DNA of 64,000 nucleotides from Metallyticus violacea (GCA_030762175.1 CM060841.1:12684501-12748500); one strand, 5' to 3'; numbered from the stretch's first letter, positions 1 to 13,261 are shown. The notes: generated by a model not told the origin, from the sequence alone. Program-made: numbers and translations.

Positions 1-257
1 TAATGCACTGCAGCTGCAATAGGTCCATAAGTCTGTCAAGCCGAATACAATGTGATATAATCTACCGCAAGCCAGAGCAATTCCCCCAGCTAAATTGGAA
101 GTCACTCAGTACACAAAGAGTGTAACTTGAAGGCGATGTACTTCATATTGCTATGTAAGATGTGTTTCTACCCACCGTCAAGGGCTCGCTGACCAGTGCT
201 AAAGAAGCGATGGGCAGCCTAAAGCAGTTGCGGTACCATCCTGGAGGGTTGATTTTT

Positions 258-543
258 GTTCATTTGTTTTATTTACGGACGCTCTTTAACATCTCAGGTC
301 ATCAGCGTCCCATTCAATTCAAGGCATCAAACGGCCGACAAATTTTGCTCAGATGCCTCTTTTTCAGGCTTGAGGTTCTTTTTCGTGCCGTAAATGTACG
401 ACACGGGACCCAAGGCTTTACTTCCCTTCCGAAGGAAGCCATACTTTGGATTTTTACGCCCGAAAAAATCCATCGACCCTAGTCGGGTGTGCATCTTGGG
501 TTTAGGAGGCAAGTACGATTTTCACTACACCATCAGGACCGAC
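258..543 (-). mobile_element. SINE-A copy 1, near full length
   Basis: tRNA-derived SINE read on the minus strand. The head at 540 begins GGTCCTGATGGTGTAGTGG. The body carries the inverted motif GTGTCGTA/TACGGCAC, and the 3' end near 275-305 has the GGACGCT...AGCGTCC stem followed by a T-rich (A-rich on the minus strand) tail. The same 290-bp unit recurs at ten other places in the window, which is the main evidence. The T-arm region is mutated here (GATGCACACC instead of the usual B box), so it is an old copy. Long open frames here (394-912 plus strand, for example) are chance frames of the SINE. Confidence 0.88.
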
Positions 544-730
544 ATCCCAATAACAACACCAAAAAAGTCATTTCCAGATTCCATGTGTCAATCGGAGAAC
601 TTTGGGAACGCTCGTAGACGTGTATTCACAACGCGCATGCAGCGACAGGCACACTGCAGTGGGCGCTCTTTGCATGTAAACGTAATGATCACAATCTCAA
701 GTACCTGGAAAGAGAACATCAGGGTAGAAT

Positions 731-800
731 GGCGGTGGCCGGGCGGTTTAGAAGGCATTGCTATTCTGCATAAGCTCCTGGGTTCAAATCCCACACAATC
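731..800 (+). other. Degenerate tRNA-like sequence (third SINE-type head)
   Basis: A 70-base stretch has tRNA layout: GGTGGCCGGGCGGTTTAG resembles an A box and D arm, and GGGTTCAAATCCC is a good B box with a T-stem. The acceptor ends do not pair well and the D arm is irregular, so this is unlikely to be a working tRNA. It differs from the heads of SINE-A and SINE-B, so it may be a remnant of another tRNA-derived SINE or a tRNA pseudogene. Confidence 0.45.
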
Positions 801-1004
801 TTTTTGTTTTATAGGTTTAATAAGTGTATATGTAGAACATTATGTTGCCTTCATATTATATTTTAACTTATCATTTGAGTTTATGACATTACCTATAAAC
901 ACAAAAACGTAACCACAAACTGACGTATTCTTTACAAATAACTAAATAAATACACGAACAGAACCATTTGTCTTCTAAAGTGAAAACACATTAAATAAAC
1001 ACAA

Positions 1005-1190
1005 ATTAATATCGATGTATGAACCCTCAGCACGTATAACTGCCCTCAATCTACGGGACATAGATGATTTCTACAGTAACGTGGAAGAGAGGCTACAACA
1101 CCCCAGGCTTCTTGAATTTGTGCCCATAAGCCATCTTTCGTCCTTCGTTCATGCGCAGGGAATGCGTGTGCATCATATTGCATTTAGATA
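1005..1190 (-). pseudogene. Tc1-like transposase, C-terminal scrap
   Basis: Translated on the minus strand, the segment gives a recognisable Tc1-type C-terminus: LWAQIQEAWGVVASLPRYC, then after a frame slip SMSRRLRAVIRAEGSYIDI. This corresponds to the last 60 or so residues of Tc1/DDE transposases (the W..I....L and SM.RR...VI...G pattern). The catalytic core is absent and the two parts lie in different frames, so it is a dead fragment. The family differs from the short Tc1-like elements elsewhere in the window. Confidence 0.6.
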
Positions 1191-1902
1191 GAACAAATTC
1201 TGAAGGAAGTATTATAATGTTCATTATTATATATACATAAATTTTAAAGTTAAAGCTTGCTGTGTATGGAAAACAATATTACGACACTAATTTGTCATAA
1301 TATGTTGCATAGGTTAATAACAAAAGTGCTTCATGCCGGGAGGCGAACTTATGGCATCATTGCACAGAGCTAGCGAAACAACACACTCTAATCAGCGACT
1401 TTAGTACATGCTATATAACACAACTGCTGCAGTCGCTACAGCTTTGCTCGATACCTTGTGAACCGCGCGCTCCAACAAGTAGGACTTAAGAGGACTTACA
1501 TTAAAGAGATGACTTTTTTATTTCTAAAATATGATCTATCATTTATTAAAATTGTTATTCTTGTGCGATTGTTTCCTATGAAGGCCATGTTTTCTATAGG
1601 AATTGTTCATATATATTGTTTCCAAAATGAATTTAGTTAATATATTAATATTTGTAATCATCCTCTATTTTCTTCTTAACTAGAATGTCGTCTGCATATA
1701 ATAAATTATTTAGATAATTAATGCCATTAAGTTTAATTCCATTTGAACAATTAATTTTCCACTTTTAATGGCGTCTTCAATATTCTTGATATATTGATAA
1801 AGTTGGTGATTGAGAACATCTTTGTCTTCTCCTTTGCTAGTTAAAATTACATATTTACTTATCGCATTTTTTGAATTATCTTTGCATCATTATATAGGGT
1901 TT
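1191..1902. other. No recognised feature
   Basis: AT-rich sequence with only short chance frames. I see no repeat shared with other parts of the window. Confidence 0.5.
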
Positions 1903-2268
1903 TGATACATTCCATCAGCCACCGCCTTTTTCCTTGCCTCTGCCTTTTTCTCCTTTTTGTTTCCAATACTTCCATTATTTTCCCCCTCATCTTCAATATT
2001 TATTTTCTTTCTTGGCCTTTCCTTGCCCTATTTAATTCCAGATATTTTTTTTCTTTCTTGCCTTTTCTTTCTCCCCCCCCCCTTACTGTCCTTCCATTCT
2101 CTCCTTCCTTCCTTCCCTTTTCTCTGTTTTCATTGAGGTATTCGTTCTTTCTTTCTGAGCAACACCTCTACCTTCCCTCTTATTTCCTTCTCCTTTAGTC
2201 CTTTCCTTTTATTGCTATTTTCCATCTATTATTCGGTATTTTCTTTCTCCTCTGTTTTATTTCTTGTT
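1903..2268. repeat. Polypyrimidine tract
   Basis: About 365 bases, strongly C+T on the plus strand, with runs of TTCC, TTTC and CCCCCCCCCC. A 98-codon plus-strand frame (1902-2198) is a by-product of the low complexity and encodes only F/S/L/P-rich sequence. Confidence 0.75.
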
Positions 2269-3063
2269 CTTCCTAGGCTATTTTTTTCATATCTTTGGTC
2301 ATTTGTTGCCCTGAGTGTTCCATTCTAATGATCAGTTCTGCAGTATCAGTAACGGAAATGCTCCTTCCACCTTTGACCACTCTGCAGGAGACGCCACTGG
2401 CTTTCACGATTACGTTCTTGTCTTTAAAGTGAATTAGCGAAATCATAAAAAACGATGGCGACATGCCAAGCAAAGTGTGGGCAAGGCTTTTAAAGAGATG
2501 ACCATGTATAGGTCAGGGCTACGAACGAATGACATCATCATCCTGAACTTGATCGTTGAGATGACGAGTTGAGACCTTCAATTCATTCCCTCCCGGAAGC
2601 CTAGCTGCAAGTTGGAGTGCACTTGCGAAAACAACTGCCAAGTTACAACATCCTGATATCCCAAGAACATGTTTCGGCTATTCGGCTCTTGACCTGTGCT
2701 TACAGAAGTACACTGTAAAGTAAAGCAGGCATGGGTGCAGTGCGGATCATCTGCGATTGCTTATCCTTCACTCTGAACAAACTCCCGTCATCTCCCTACT
2801 GAGTCATCATAAAACGCTCTTCTGTTGAAAATGTACAGACATTTCTCGCGATTTAACTTCATTAAAGCCCACACACTGCCGATTCAAGTCTGCAGCTCCT
2901 ACAACGAATGCTGAAGGTGGAATGAAAGAAATCTCCTGCAGTTTCATTCTTGTCTCGACTTGAGTTCAGATTTCTTTTGCTAATTTATTAACTTTTATTG
3001 TTCTTTTGCTAGCTGGATTAATCATAGGATTTCAAACCACTTTCAACCACCATTTTCTTAGGT
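2269..3063. other. No recognised feature
   Basis: Mixed-composition sequence. A 66-codon minus-strand frame at 2273-2473 shows no family I recognise. Confidence 0.5.
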
Positions 3064-3065
3064 TG

Positions 3066-3096
<31 letters not shown>

Positions 3097-3256
3097 TTTT
3101 TTTTTAACGCCCGTTTTTACTGCTCAGGCATCACAGGTGGTGAGCACTGATGATACATGAATCGAAATGATAATTGGGAAAGGATTTTTTGTATGGTAGG
3201 AAACGTTCCAGGCCTAAGTTTAGGGTACCTCCCCGGCATTTATCATTTATGAGGCC
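3064..3256 (-). mobile_element. SINE-B copy 1, 5'-truncated, with (GT)n and poly-T flank
   Basis: Starts with (GT)n at 3064-3080 and a T-run at 3081-3105, which is the A-tail of a minus-strand SINE. The diagnostic SINE-B 3' end follows: AACGCCCGTTTTTACTGCT and then the CACAGGTGGTGAGCACTGATG segment. It stops after the TCATTTATGAGG motif, so the tRNA-like head and 5' half are missing. SINE-A copy 2 abuts it directly. Confidence 0.85.
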
Positions 3257-3532
3257 TTTTTTTTTTTTTGATTCGTTTTATTTAAGGACGCTCTTTAACA
3301 TCTCAGGTCATCAGCGTCCCATTCAATTCATGATGTAAAACGGCCGAAAAATGTTCCTCAGAGGCCTCTCTTTGAGGCTTGAGGTTCTTTTTCGTGCCGT
3401 AAATGTACGACACGGGACCCACGGCTTTACTTCCCTTCCGAAGGATTTTTACGCCCGAAAAAATCCATCGGCATCGAACCAGCGATCTGTGGTTTAGAAG
3501 GCAAGTATGGTTACCACTACACCATGACCGAC
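3257..3532 (-). mobile_element. SINE-A copy 2
   Basis: Poly-T then TTTATTTAAGGACGCTCTTT marks the 3' tail on the minus strand. The head lies at 3510-3532 (GGTCATGGTGTAGTGG in minus sense). About 15 bases around the internal CTTCCTTCGGAAGG hairpin are deleted. It sits between truncated SINE-B copy 1 and the interior of Tc1-like copy A, whose 5' terminus is missing at this junction. Confidence 0.88.
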
Positions 3533-4259
3533 AAATTGGAGGAAAAAAACAGTAATGTGTATGATGTTCTGTAAACAGAGGTGAGTGACTCACATACATT
3601 ATGACAGCGTTGCTACATGACAGGTGAATCAACAATGAACAAATGGATCTAAGATTATCGTTTGAACAGCGGAAAGGAATTTTGAAGTGGTATTGGAAAA
3701 CCGAGAATGATGTTGAAGTTCAAAGGCAATGGAGACGTGTGTGCAGAACAGAACCGCCAACGCGAGTAACAATTGCACGCTTTCCAGACAAATTTGAGAC
3801 TCATGGTACTCCATGCAACAGAATGGTGCACCACCGCATTACCACCGAGATGTACATGTGTACCTTAATGACAATCTTCCAAAGTACTGGATAGGACGAA
3901 GAGGTCCGATTGAGTTTCTGTCCCGTTTTCCGGACTTCTCCGTTGGACTTCTACCTATGGGGAACTCTTAAGGTTGTTATATACCATAGAAAACCAGCTA
4001 CATTGACAGCACTACGGGAAGAAATTGTAACGGCATGTGCTGCAATCGCTGAGGACACTTTCGCAAACGTTGTCAATCAGTAGTTCAACGTACTCAGAAG
4101 TGTATCGGTGCCGATTGTGGGCATTTTGAGCAACTGTTGTAACTGTAAAAGTCTAAGACGATTAGTGCTCATCATTTTCTGTTTGTGTGAATTCAGTTTT
4201 GTTATGTTAACACAGTTTTTTTCTTTGCTTGAAGTGTGTGCACATTTTGGCACCCTCTG
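3533..4259 (+). mobile_element. Short Tc1-like element, copy A (defective, DUF4817-type transposase)
   Basis: The 5' end and left inverted repeat are missing, replaced by SINE-A. The leader and N-terminus remain: an open frame from 3643 reads MDLRLSFEQRKGILKWYWKT, the DUF4817 helix-turn-helix type found in many insect transposases. After FETHGTPCN the frame jumps to residues of the DDE core; in another frame GAPPHYHRDVHVYLNDNLPK, then WIGRRGPIEF and SPLDFYLWGTLK are visible. The first part of the catalytic domain is deleted, and stops and frameshifts follow. The right terminus GGCACCCTCTG is intact and followed by TA, the usual Tc1/mariner target. It keeps more of the core than the other four copies. 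Confidence 0.85.
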
Positions 4260-4261
4260 TA

Positions 4262-7200
4262 TGTAGATATAGAGCATTTCGGAAAGAGGATGTCAATTGG
4301 TTCACAGTATTAATAAACAAACAAACTAATGTTATTTTTTATCCATCGACAATGAATAAGCAATACGTTAAATGCTTCGTGCGTTTCCTTATGTTACGAA
4401 CAACTCCGCTGTTGAAAGGAAACTGTAGTAAATGCAAAGCATATAACTGTGTTATTTTTCAATGGGAATGCTGCTGCAATACTGTCATAATTGTGTAACA
4501 CAAGCAGTTTATCCGGCTACGAATAAATGGAAATAATTAACTGAAAACTGCTTATGCTAAAATAATGCAGTTTTCATAGTCATGTTCTAAAAATTGCTTG
4601 GTACGTTCCTCATACGTTATTTACTGCGAATTTATAGTATAAATGGTATGAGAGGGGTTAACTCCGTGGGATCTCAGTGGGAACATAATATGGCAACATT
4701 GCAAGACTCTAATTTGAGAATCTGAATGTGCTGCTCAAGGGCATTCATCATCCTATTTGAAAGCCATTGTGGAGCTGTTCTTATTTTTAAGGTTATCAAA
4801 GGTAGAGAGCCTTGCAGATTTCGAACCCTAGCTAGATATGCATCTAATTTTCAGTTTCCCATTTCCACACTTACACTTACATGCAATAAATACAATTATG
4901 TTACATAGCAAATGAGTACAGTCTAACGTCTTTAACAGCAAGTGCTCCTATCCGATTTTACCAAGAGTTTTACATCCATGGAAAAGAGTAACGGGTTCCT
5001 ACTATTTCTTTTCTTTTCTTTTTTGAATACACCTGCTTGGAAATTCGTTTTAAACGAGTTCAATTATAATTAACCAGAAAAAGTTATCTGCTGATCTCTA
5101 TATATAATTTAACTCCACTATCTTCATTTTCAGACATGTGATATGGCATTTTGCACCCTCTGTGTGCAAGCAAGGGAACCTCATTATATATGTAACAAGA
5201 TACAGTCTCATATATACAAACTATCCCCCCCTTCCAGAATATCCAAACGCTTCACAGCTGTTCGTATACCGACACCAGGTGACACAATTTTCTTCGTCGT
5301 TCTTTTGTTTTTGGAGAGGTCTCCTATCTTATAAAGCATTAAGCATCAAAATAATCAAAATCAAATTTTCTGTATTTCATGAAGGGTTGAGCAACATTTT
5401 TTTTTTCCCGCATACACTAAAATATCATAAAGTTTAATCCTTAGAAACAACGGGGGAGGGGGACTATTGATTGATTTATCGTTTATGGTGATAGCTTTAC
5501 TTATATTCTATTGTAAATCTCTTGTATTATTCTGAAACGAGAGTATAATATCATTTCCACCTAACTTACAGTGTTTAATAAGGCTCTTAATTCAGAAATA
5601 CAAAAGGGGAGAGGGCTAGCAGATCAGCATTGGTAAGAAAAGATACTCAGAAGTCCCGCCCCCCTTTTGTGGGAAGATTTAGAAATAAGCCATTATTGAA
5701 AAGGGCACCACAACAACGTAACACAAAATACAGAAGCAATCAAACTTTATTTGTAAGGAATACCACAGTGACAAATGCACCAACGTGGAACAGCACATTT
5801 GGCTCTCTTGTCCCTCGCGCCTGCGACCGTTATCGATTGCAGTTTCTCTCTTGTTTTTGCTCGACCATAAATTATTCATAGAACAGGGGAAGCTGAACTT
5901 AAAACATTTCAAAGTTATTCAGGACCATATATTTATTGCATTACAAATATTTTACGTGGTAGATATGATGTGCATTATGTATACATTGCGGTTGAAATAT
6001 GACTAAACGCTATATAAATATTTGCAGCTTACTTGTAGTTTATAGAAAACGCTCGGTATTTGTATTATTTACATACATTTAACCTCTTTTATTTCACTTG
6101 ATTGTTAATTAAATAAAAGGTCGCATCTGGAATTTTGCAATCTGGGTTTTTATGATTATATTTAGAGTGATACTATCTAATTTAAGTTGCATCTGGCTAC
6201 AGGAAGTAGCCGAACCGGAGAGTCACGGTAAAACAATATATAGAAAAAACGTGGTTACATCCTAGCACTAATGGATGAATTTTGCTTCCGAAATGTTTCC
6301 ATTTCTCCTCTTATATTGTTTAGTAAGTGCGCTTAATGTTCGTGGAACTGTAACGTGTGAATATGTCTCAACAAAACGAAAGTAAACAGAATGCGTACAC
6401 TTTCCACTCGCGAGTAAAATCCTAATTTATTCTGCTATAACGTAAATAACTATTAAGCAAGTATAGCAATTTTAGCTGTCCGTTGTCATGGTTTGTCTTG
6501 CCTATACTTGATTTATAAGGATGTATGAATCTATTTTGTTTTGCTGATAGCTGAAAGTATCATGGCTTAACAGTATGGCGCGCGCTTCATTGTCGACTAT
6601 TCTATTTATAAAGCAAGGTCGGAGCAAATGGATGATTACAAAGCTTAAAAGTGTTATTTTTTATTATACTTAAGGGGAGTATGTAGGGTCTATCCTTATA
6701 ATGTTAAATTTACCAACTTCAATTCCCATTTTCTCAAGGACTGTTGAAGCTAATGAAATGAAATCTTTACAGCATACAGATGCACATATTGAAATTTGTT
6801 TATCTATTTTCATTACTGTACCGTGGCTCTGAAGAAACTATAAATTCTTTTTTGTTTGCTCTTTTTCTATCTTTTCCCTGACATTTTATTTTGTTACATT
6901 GCCATATTTTGTTCTAGCTGTACCATAATAGATCACATCATCACAATAATATCATAAATAAGTGATAAAAGTTTCAAAGTGATATTTATACATATCCTTA
7001 AAAAATGGAAAACATGCAAACAAATGTCGTTTTTTAATAATTATAGCAAAAAAAAAAGTTTTTACAGAAAAACTAACTTTTTGAGGGAAACACCAACTAA
7101 AACCTTCCAACATTGCAAAACAACAACGGATGATGCCATGGAAACAAACGTTACCAATTTATAAAATACAACATTTTCTATCATTAAAAATAAACCACAG

Positions 7201-8171
7201 TCTTCTAGAGCAAATAGTTCTTGAGAAATAAAAATTTAACAGAATAAGTGTTCGAGAAATTAAAAAAGGGTGGGAGGCTTCTGCAGTGACACAATTAAAA
7301 TTTTATTAAAATAATTATAATCAAGGAACATAAATGAAAATCATATAAAAATTAAACAGAATATTCTAAATATTAAAATGATACAAAAAACAAAAATATT
7401 ATTTTGACCTTCCCCCCTTTTTCCCTTTAATACTTCTCTTAAATAATCTAAAGAAATGGCAGTATTCTTATGTTTATATGTCCAAAGTGAAGTATTTTAC
7501 AAATTCTTTCATTAGTATATGTCTTCGGAACTTTGCATAAAGCACTTCCACATAAAGGACGAGGCGCAACAATATATAAAGCATCATCATCTAAGTATAT
7601 TAATGCTATTAAAATGTTCTGTAATGTATCGGCAGCTGGAAGCACAGCCCGTTGTCGCAATGAGATGAAAATCTAGGACAAATGCTGGGACTCTGTAAGC
7701 AAAAGTAAACTGCTTCGAAACAAAAGATATCGTCGAGCACGAGCTGCTTTTGCCAAGTCATTGAGGCAACAAGGATGGAGATATAGGAACAACTTGATGT
7801 AGTCTCCAAACAGAATTTAAACAACGCTTTGACAATCGACAGGAAGAATGTGAAAGGGTGGTTATTAATCCTACAGTGCGCGTTGAGAGAGAGATCACCC
7901 TACAAGCCACATCTTCATCTTTTGGCAACTTTCCATACCATCCTCGGTTTCCACATTTAATCTGGATTTAATGAAAATCTTAAAACATTTCAAAGGACTC
8001 TGTACAATTATTACAGTATCGTTTACAAAATGTTTCTAATTAATTTTGTTTTGTTATGTAATTTTTACATTTCCTTATTATAATCAATGTTAATTGTTAC
8101 TAATTGAAAAGTTTAGTTCAGTTTTTTTAAAATTGTTTGTTCTCTAATGAGTTTTACCAAGTTGATGAAGA
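4262..8171. other. No recognised feature (3.9 kb)
   Basis: AT-rich DNA with only short frames. A segment at 7448-7824 has two overlapping minus-strand frames of 70-71 codons, one with DDDALYIVAPRPLCGSALCK, which I do not recognise. A C-rich run lies at 5226-5232 and an A-rich stretch at 7048-7056. I see no gene structure. Confidence 0.5.
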
Positions 8172-8173
8172 TA

Positions 8174-9350
8174 CGAGGGTAGATTCATAAGTTTCCGGCC
8201 TAACCATTTTCTACCTATGATAAAGACATATTTCACTTTTCAATATAGTTACCCTTTATTGCAATACACTTCTCACATCTTTGAATTAACATTTCAATAC
8301 CCCCCAAATAATCTGAAGTCTTATCTGCAAAATGAGCATAAACAGCATCCATCACTTCTTCGCCACACTTAAATTTCCTTCCTGCAAGGTCCTTCTTGAG
8401 TTTAGAAAAGAAGAAATAGTCACTGGGAGCTAGATCTGGGCTTTAGGGTGGCTGGTCGATCGCCTTGAAGCCACATTTCTTCACAGCTTCCTTTGTAACA
8501 AGAGTTGTGTGCACAGGCGCGTTGTCGTGAAGAAGGCGCACATCACCACTGAGTTTTCCTCTCCTTTTCTCTTTGATGGAAGCACGTAGTGTGTGCAGTA
8601 GGCCAGCATAGTACTCCCTGTTTACTGTTGTGTTTCTCTACTTGAAGTCAATGAAGAGCATTCCTTCACAGTCCCAAAAGATTGTGGCCATGATCTTCTT
8701 GGTTGTCTGAGTGACCTTGGCCTTTAGAGGCGGTGCTTCGCCAGGTTAACGCCACCCCATTGGTTCTCTTTTGGGCAAAGCATCATAGAAGAGGACCACA
8801 GTTTCATCTCCTGTAACAATGGTTTGCAGAACTTCTCTCTCGTTACCACTCCAAAAATGCCTGACAACAAATGACTAATGCTGTTTTTGGACTGAGGAAA
8901 AAAGTCTAGGTATCCATCTTGCACTAACGTTATTCATGTTAAAATGTTGATGAATAATTCGAAGGACTGTTGCTTTAGAGAGGGCCAATCTTGCTGCTAT
9001 TTATGTAACTTTGAGCCGCCGGTCTTCCATAATTTCTTCTTCCACAAGAGCGATGTTTTCAGGAATGAGCACCTCTAAGGGGCGACCTGCACGCTCTTGT
9101 CTTCAATGCTTTCTCGACCCAATCAAAAATTTTGGCCCATTCTTTTACGGTAGAATATGAGGGGGATGCTTCCCCATATACAATCTTCTACACATAGCCT
9201 TCTTTAGGCAACTATATCTTAAAACTGAACATAGCGGAGCGTAAGTTACAGCTGCAGTTATTTAACAGGTAAGGTATGACACCAGATAAGGGTTTGGTGA
9301 AGCCTTTAATCCTTATCGGTGAGGACGGAAACTTATGGACCTACACCCCT
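8174..9350 (-). mobile_element. Mariner-like element 1 with transposase pseudogene
   Basis: A full-length mariner of about 1.18 kb. The left end reads TA then CGAGGGTAGATTCATAAG TTTCCGGCC. The right end carries its inverted partner (GGAAACTTATGGACC then TACACCCCT) followed by TA. On the minus strand the transposase runs right to left. It begins near 9230, continues through a GEASPSYS N-terminal segment, a helix-turn-helix region, the catalytic GDET block near 8800-8820 and the HDNAPV block near 8515-8535, and ends with the APSDYFLFSKLKK block near 8395-8450 ahead of the left terminus. Many frameshifts and stops break it, so it cannot encode an active protein. It shares its inverted repeats with mariner copies 2 and 3. 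Confidence 0.9.
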
Positions 9351-9352
9351 AT

Positions 9353-11578
9353 ATTGGACTTTGGCAATACGTATATACTATTTTTTGTTTACATCCCGTT
9401 TGAAGAGCCAATGAGGATTGTTTATTTTCGCATTTGTGTTCATTGTGAATGGCCTGTAACATTGATACTTTAAATGCAATATATTTTTTTTCTGTATAAT
9501 TTTCTCGGCGATAATCCTTAATAGTAACCTACAGTTCAAACGTTGAACCCGAAAACTTTCCTCTTAAGTAGAAATTCTAAGATAGAACATATCAGTTAAT
9601 TCACATAACATACATACTGCATCTTCTTTAAATGTTATCAATGAATGGTCGCTGCACATAGCAACTTCTTGTTTCTCCCGGTTAAAGGGTAAATAACAAA
9701 GCGATTCTCTAGTACAAAGTCCAAATAAACTACACAAACTTGGAAGCAAAGACCGACCTTTCTCCTTCGTACATGAGGACGTTGGCTCTGCAAAAGCACC
9801 AAGGTCTCTCTCTGATCAGAGGTTGCAGAAACTTTTGGCAGGAATCCCCAGGTTTAATTCTTAGAGAAGGGAGTACATATACAAAATTATAATAATTACC
9901 TACAAAAAATAAACAGACTTTAAAAAATAAAAAACAAACAAATTAAAAACATACAGCACTTCTAACTTGTATTCTAGAACAGCACATTATACCTGGCTTC
10001 CTTAGAGTACAAGCAAAGCAGTGTCTTAAGGGAATATAGGAGTGCGTTTTTTTTTTTTTTTTTTTGGAGGGGGCTCAAATAGATAAAATAACCATTTTTT
10101 TCTGCTAATGAGCCCTTCAACCTTTGGGCGTCTACAGTCAAAATTTGCATGTTTCCTCATCTCTTTGATACTGCCATTTAAAAGAGCTCCGCGTGTCATT
10201 TTAAATCACACTGATTTCCAGCATACCATTTTATAAAACAGAGTTTTTCTCAAAATTTCATTATCACACATTGTAAATATCCCACGCTTAGCAGTTTTTG
10301 TTTAAATTAAAATAAAATTTACCAAAATGTGTAGCAGTATCCATTGTAACATTCTATAATAAAAAAAATGCTAACATCAATAATAACACAAAAAAAATCT
10401 AGGGAAAAATAATTAGCAAAGTAGTTATTCAATTTGAATTAAATTTAACATAACAGTATTGCAACCATAATAAATGTTTTAGAAAAATTCCATACAAAAA
10501 TGCGAAATTCCCTCCTAGTATCTCTTAAGTTATGTTCTTTAACAGTATAAAAGGAATGATTAAAAAATAACAATAAATTCAAAGTTTAACATATAGTAAC
10601 TTTTCCATAAAATATATTAAATTTCTTATGCCTTAGATAATTTTTTTCCCAAGATAAGTGTCAGTAAAACACAATAAAATACAGTATTGAGCCCCCCCCC
10701 AAAAAAAAATAGTTTTATGCACTGAAATATGCCTGGCGATTGACCAGAGGTGTAAAATCTGAGATGAATCTTAAATTTTATCTACGCCCAATGCAAACCA
10801 AATAGTCACATGTTTGCAATTTCTTCATCTTAACCTCTCAAATAAGAGCATTATTTACGAAACGTTCTGTATACTCAAATGAAGTAAAAACTGATAATCA
10901 CAGTCTGAATAAATTTAAATGGTTTTAACATTTTTCCTCAAATTTCAAGAACTTTACGACAAAGAATGCATTAAAACGTACCCAAAGTTTAGCATAGATG
11001 AATAAATTTGCTAGTAATTAATTTAAGAAAGAGCTGGTAATGACGAAATTCGGCGTCCCATTTGCTGCATTACAATGATACGGAGATGGCCCAGATGTCT
11101 AGGATAAAGAGCTGAATACGTCATAAATGTGTTATGTTTGATGTCCAAGGTCGGTCGTCACATGCAGAGATGTCAGAAAACGTGTCCCATACCTGCACTG
11201 CACTTGTTCTGCTTCATCTGCAGTTCACTGGGTCGGTTTAGCTCTAGTGTTTCGTCATAATCAACTTCTAGGTCAAGTCTCAAACGTCGCAATCTTCCGT
11301 CCTCTGTTCCGTAACTATATATAACCCGGTAACGTTTACGACCTTCAACGCTGTAAAAGTATTTTCTGTTGTATCATCCGTAAATAGAGTTAAATTATCT
11401 CTTAACAAATTTTGTGAGAGATCTCTGCCGTTTAAGATGTTAACTGAACCCTTCCAGTAGTATGAAAAGAAAGTTTAAGAGAAGTTTTTAAAACTACTTG
11501 CCATATTTGGAGATTTAAAAAATCGTCAATAATAATTCAGAGATTCAATAATAAATACAGTCTGTGACAATCTATAAG
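9353..11578. other. No recognised feature; very AT-rich
   Basis: About 2.2 kb, A-rich in the stretch 9880-11000, with homopolymers at 10047-10066 (T) and 10691-10709 (C then A). No coding, RNA or element signature is visible. Confidence 0.5.
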
Positions 11579-12159
11579 CAGAGGATGCCAATATATACAT
11601 ACTACACGCAAAACTGTGTTAACATAACAAAACTGAATTCACAAACAGAAAATGATGAGCACTAATCATCTTAGGCATTTACAGTTACAACAGTTGCTCA
11701 AAATGCCCATCATCGGCGTCGATACACTTCTGAGTACGTTGAACTACTGATTGAGCAACGTTTGCGAATGTGTCCTCAGCGATTGCAGCACATGCCGTTT
11801 CAATTTCTTCCCGAAGTGCTGCCAGTGTAGCTGGTTTCCTACGGTATACAGTATCCTTAAGAGTTCCCCATAGGTAGAAGCTCAACGGAGTTAGATCCGC
11901 GGTGGAAACCTCTTCGTTCTATTGCCTTTGGACTTCAACAACATTCTCGGTTTTCCAATACCACTCCAAAATTGCTTTCAGCTTTTAAACGATAATCTTG
12001 GCTTCATTTTGTTGTAGCAACGCTAGCTAGTGCTTATGTGAGCCACATCTGTTTATTGAACATCATACTATACATTACTGTTGTTTTTCCGGCCCAACTT
12101 TGAAATATAGTACATAGATATCTACGGTGAAAGTGTGTATATATTTTTGGCACCCTCGG
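11579..12159 (-). mobile_element. Short Tc1-like element, copy B (defective)
   Basis: Ends are CAGAGGATGCC (left) and GGCACCCTCGG (right), the mutated inverted repeats of this family. The minus-strand transposase keeps an N-terminal ILEWYWKTENVVEVQRQ segment and then, after a large deletion, the C-terminus from DLTPLSFYLWGTLKD to CIDADDGHFEQLL (frame 11685-11885). The whole catalytic core is missing. It has a single leader unit, like copy A and unlike C, D and E. Confidence 0.88.
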
Positions 12160-13261
12160 TTTTGTTTTGCTACTGTAAACAAATGCCTTGCAGATAATAC
12201 CGGCAAGAGAGAAGAACTTTACATTGTTGTTTTTTAATCCATGGAAACTCATTAATTAGTTATAAGAAGTAAAACGTTGAAAATGTTGGGATTAGTGGAA
12301 AACCAGGAACCTTCTATGCAGAGAAGCCGCCGCTCATATTAATAAAAATGGTATATAAACGATAACAAAGTGTTTGTAGTCTTCTAGATAACTTTGTTGG
12401 TCATATAAGTGATATGACTGACTAATTATTTACAAAATGTCTACTAATTCTATAACGAAGAATCGTCTATCAACACTTTTCACTGACTGTTTATAAGATC
12501 CCATATATCTTGCGATGTTTCTTGCGTAAATTTTCATATTCTAATGGTTATTAAGTACCCAAGTTCTAAGAGCGGATTCTGATCTTAATACGACTCATCT
12601 CCAAGGGTAGAAAAATGCATCATAAGTGCTGCTCTTGTTGCCAGGCCGTGGACTTATTACAGTCACGGATCAAAAACATCTGCACTGAACATCCGTAAAG
12701 TGCAGACAATGTTGCTGAGGAAGATGGAGATGTACATGTACTCAATTTGTACTTTAGCTGGAGTAAATTCGTAACTTTATGCTAACGTTACGTATGCCTA
12801 AAAATTCATGTGACAGTATATCGTTAATTTTATCACCTTATCGACTAATTTCTACTGAACTAGATCAGAATGGGAATATAATTTTATTTATTTGTAGACA
12901 ATTCGGTAGCAGTATTCGATGTGTTTAACGTGTAAATATTGCATATATTATTGTTTTTAGGCAGTTTTACTTCCAAAATGATGCACAGTATTCCGAAACA
13001 GAGAAGCAGCTAAGTGCTTCTAAATGGCATGTTCAATACTAAATGCTATATACGTATGGTATATAGAATTCTGAACGGAAATGTTCACAAAAAGCAGTCT
13101 TAGATTGAGAAATACAGCAGAAGTTGTTCGCCGAATATGCTATATACATGATGGGTCACCACCACATTTTTATATTGCTGTCAGAAACACTATATTAGTG
13201 ACTCCAAAACAAATAGTTAGGTTGTGAAGGACTAGTAGCCTGGCCTGTTCTTTACCCATTT
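12160..13261. other. No recognised feature
   Basis: AT-rich sequence. The 5' part of family X may begin somewhere in its last few hundred bases, but I cannot align it with confidence. Confidence 0.45.

Noticed and set aside
394..912. 172-codon plus-strand frame
   Set aside because: Its first 50 codons are SINE-A read antisense, and the rest runs through the tRNA-like motif and AT-rich sequence.
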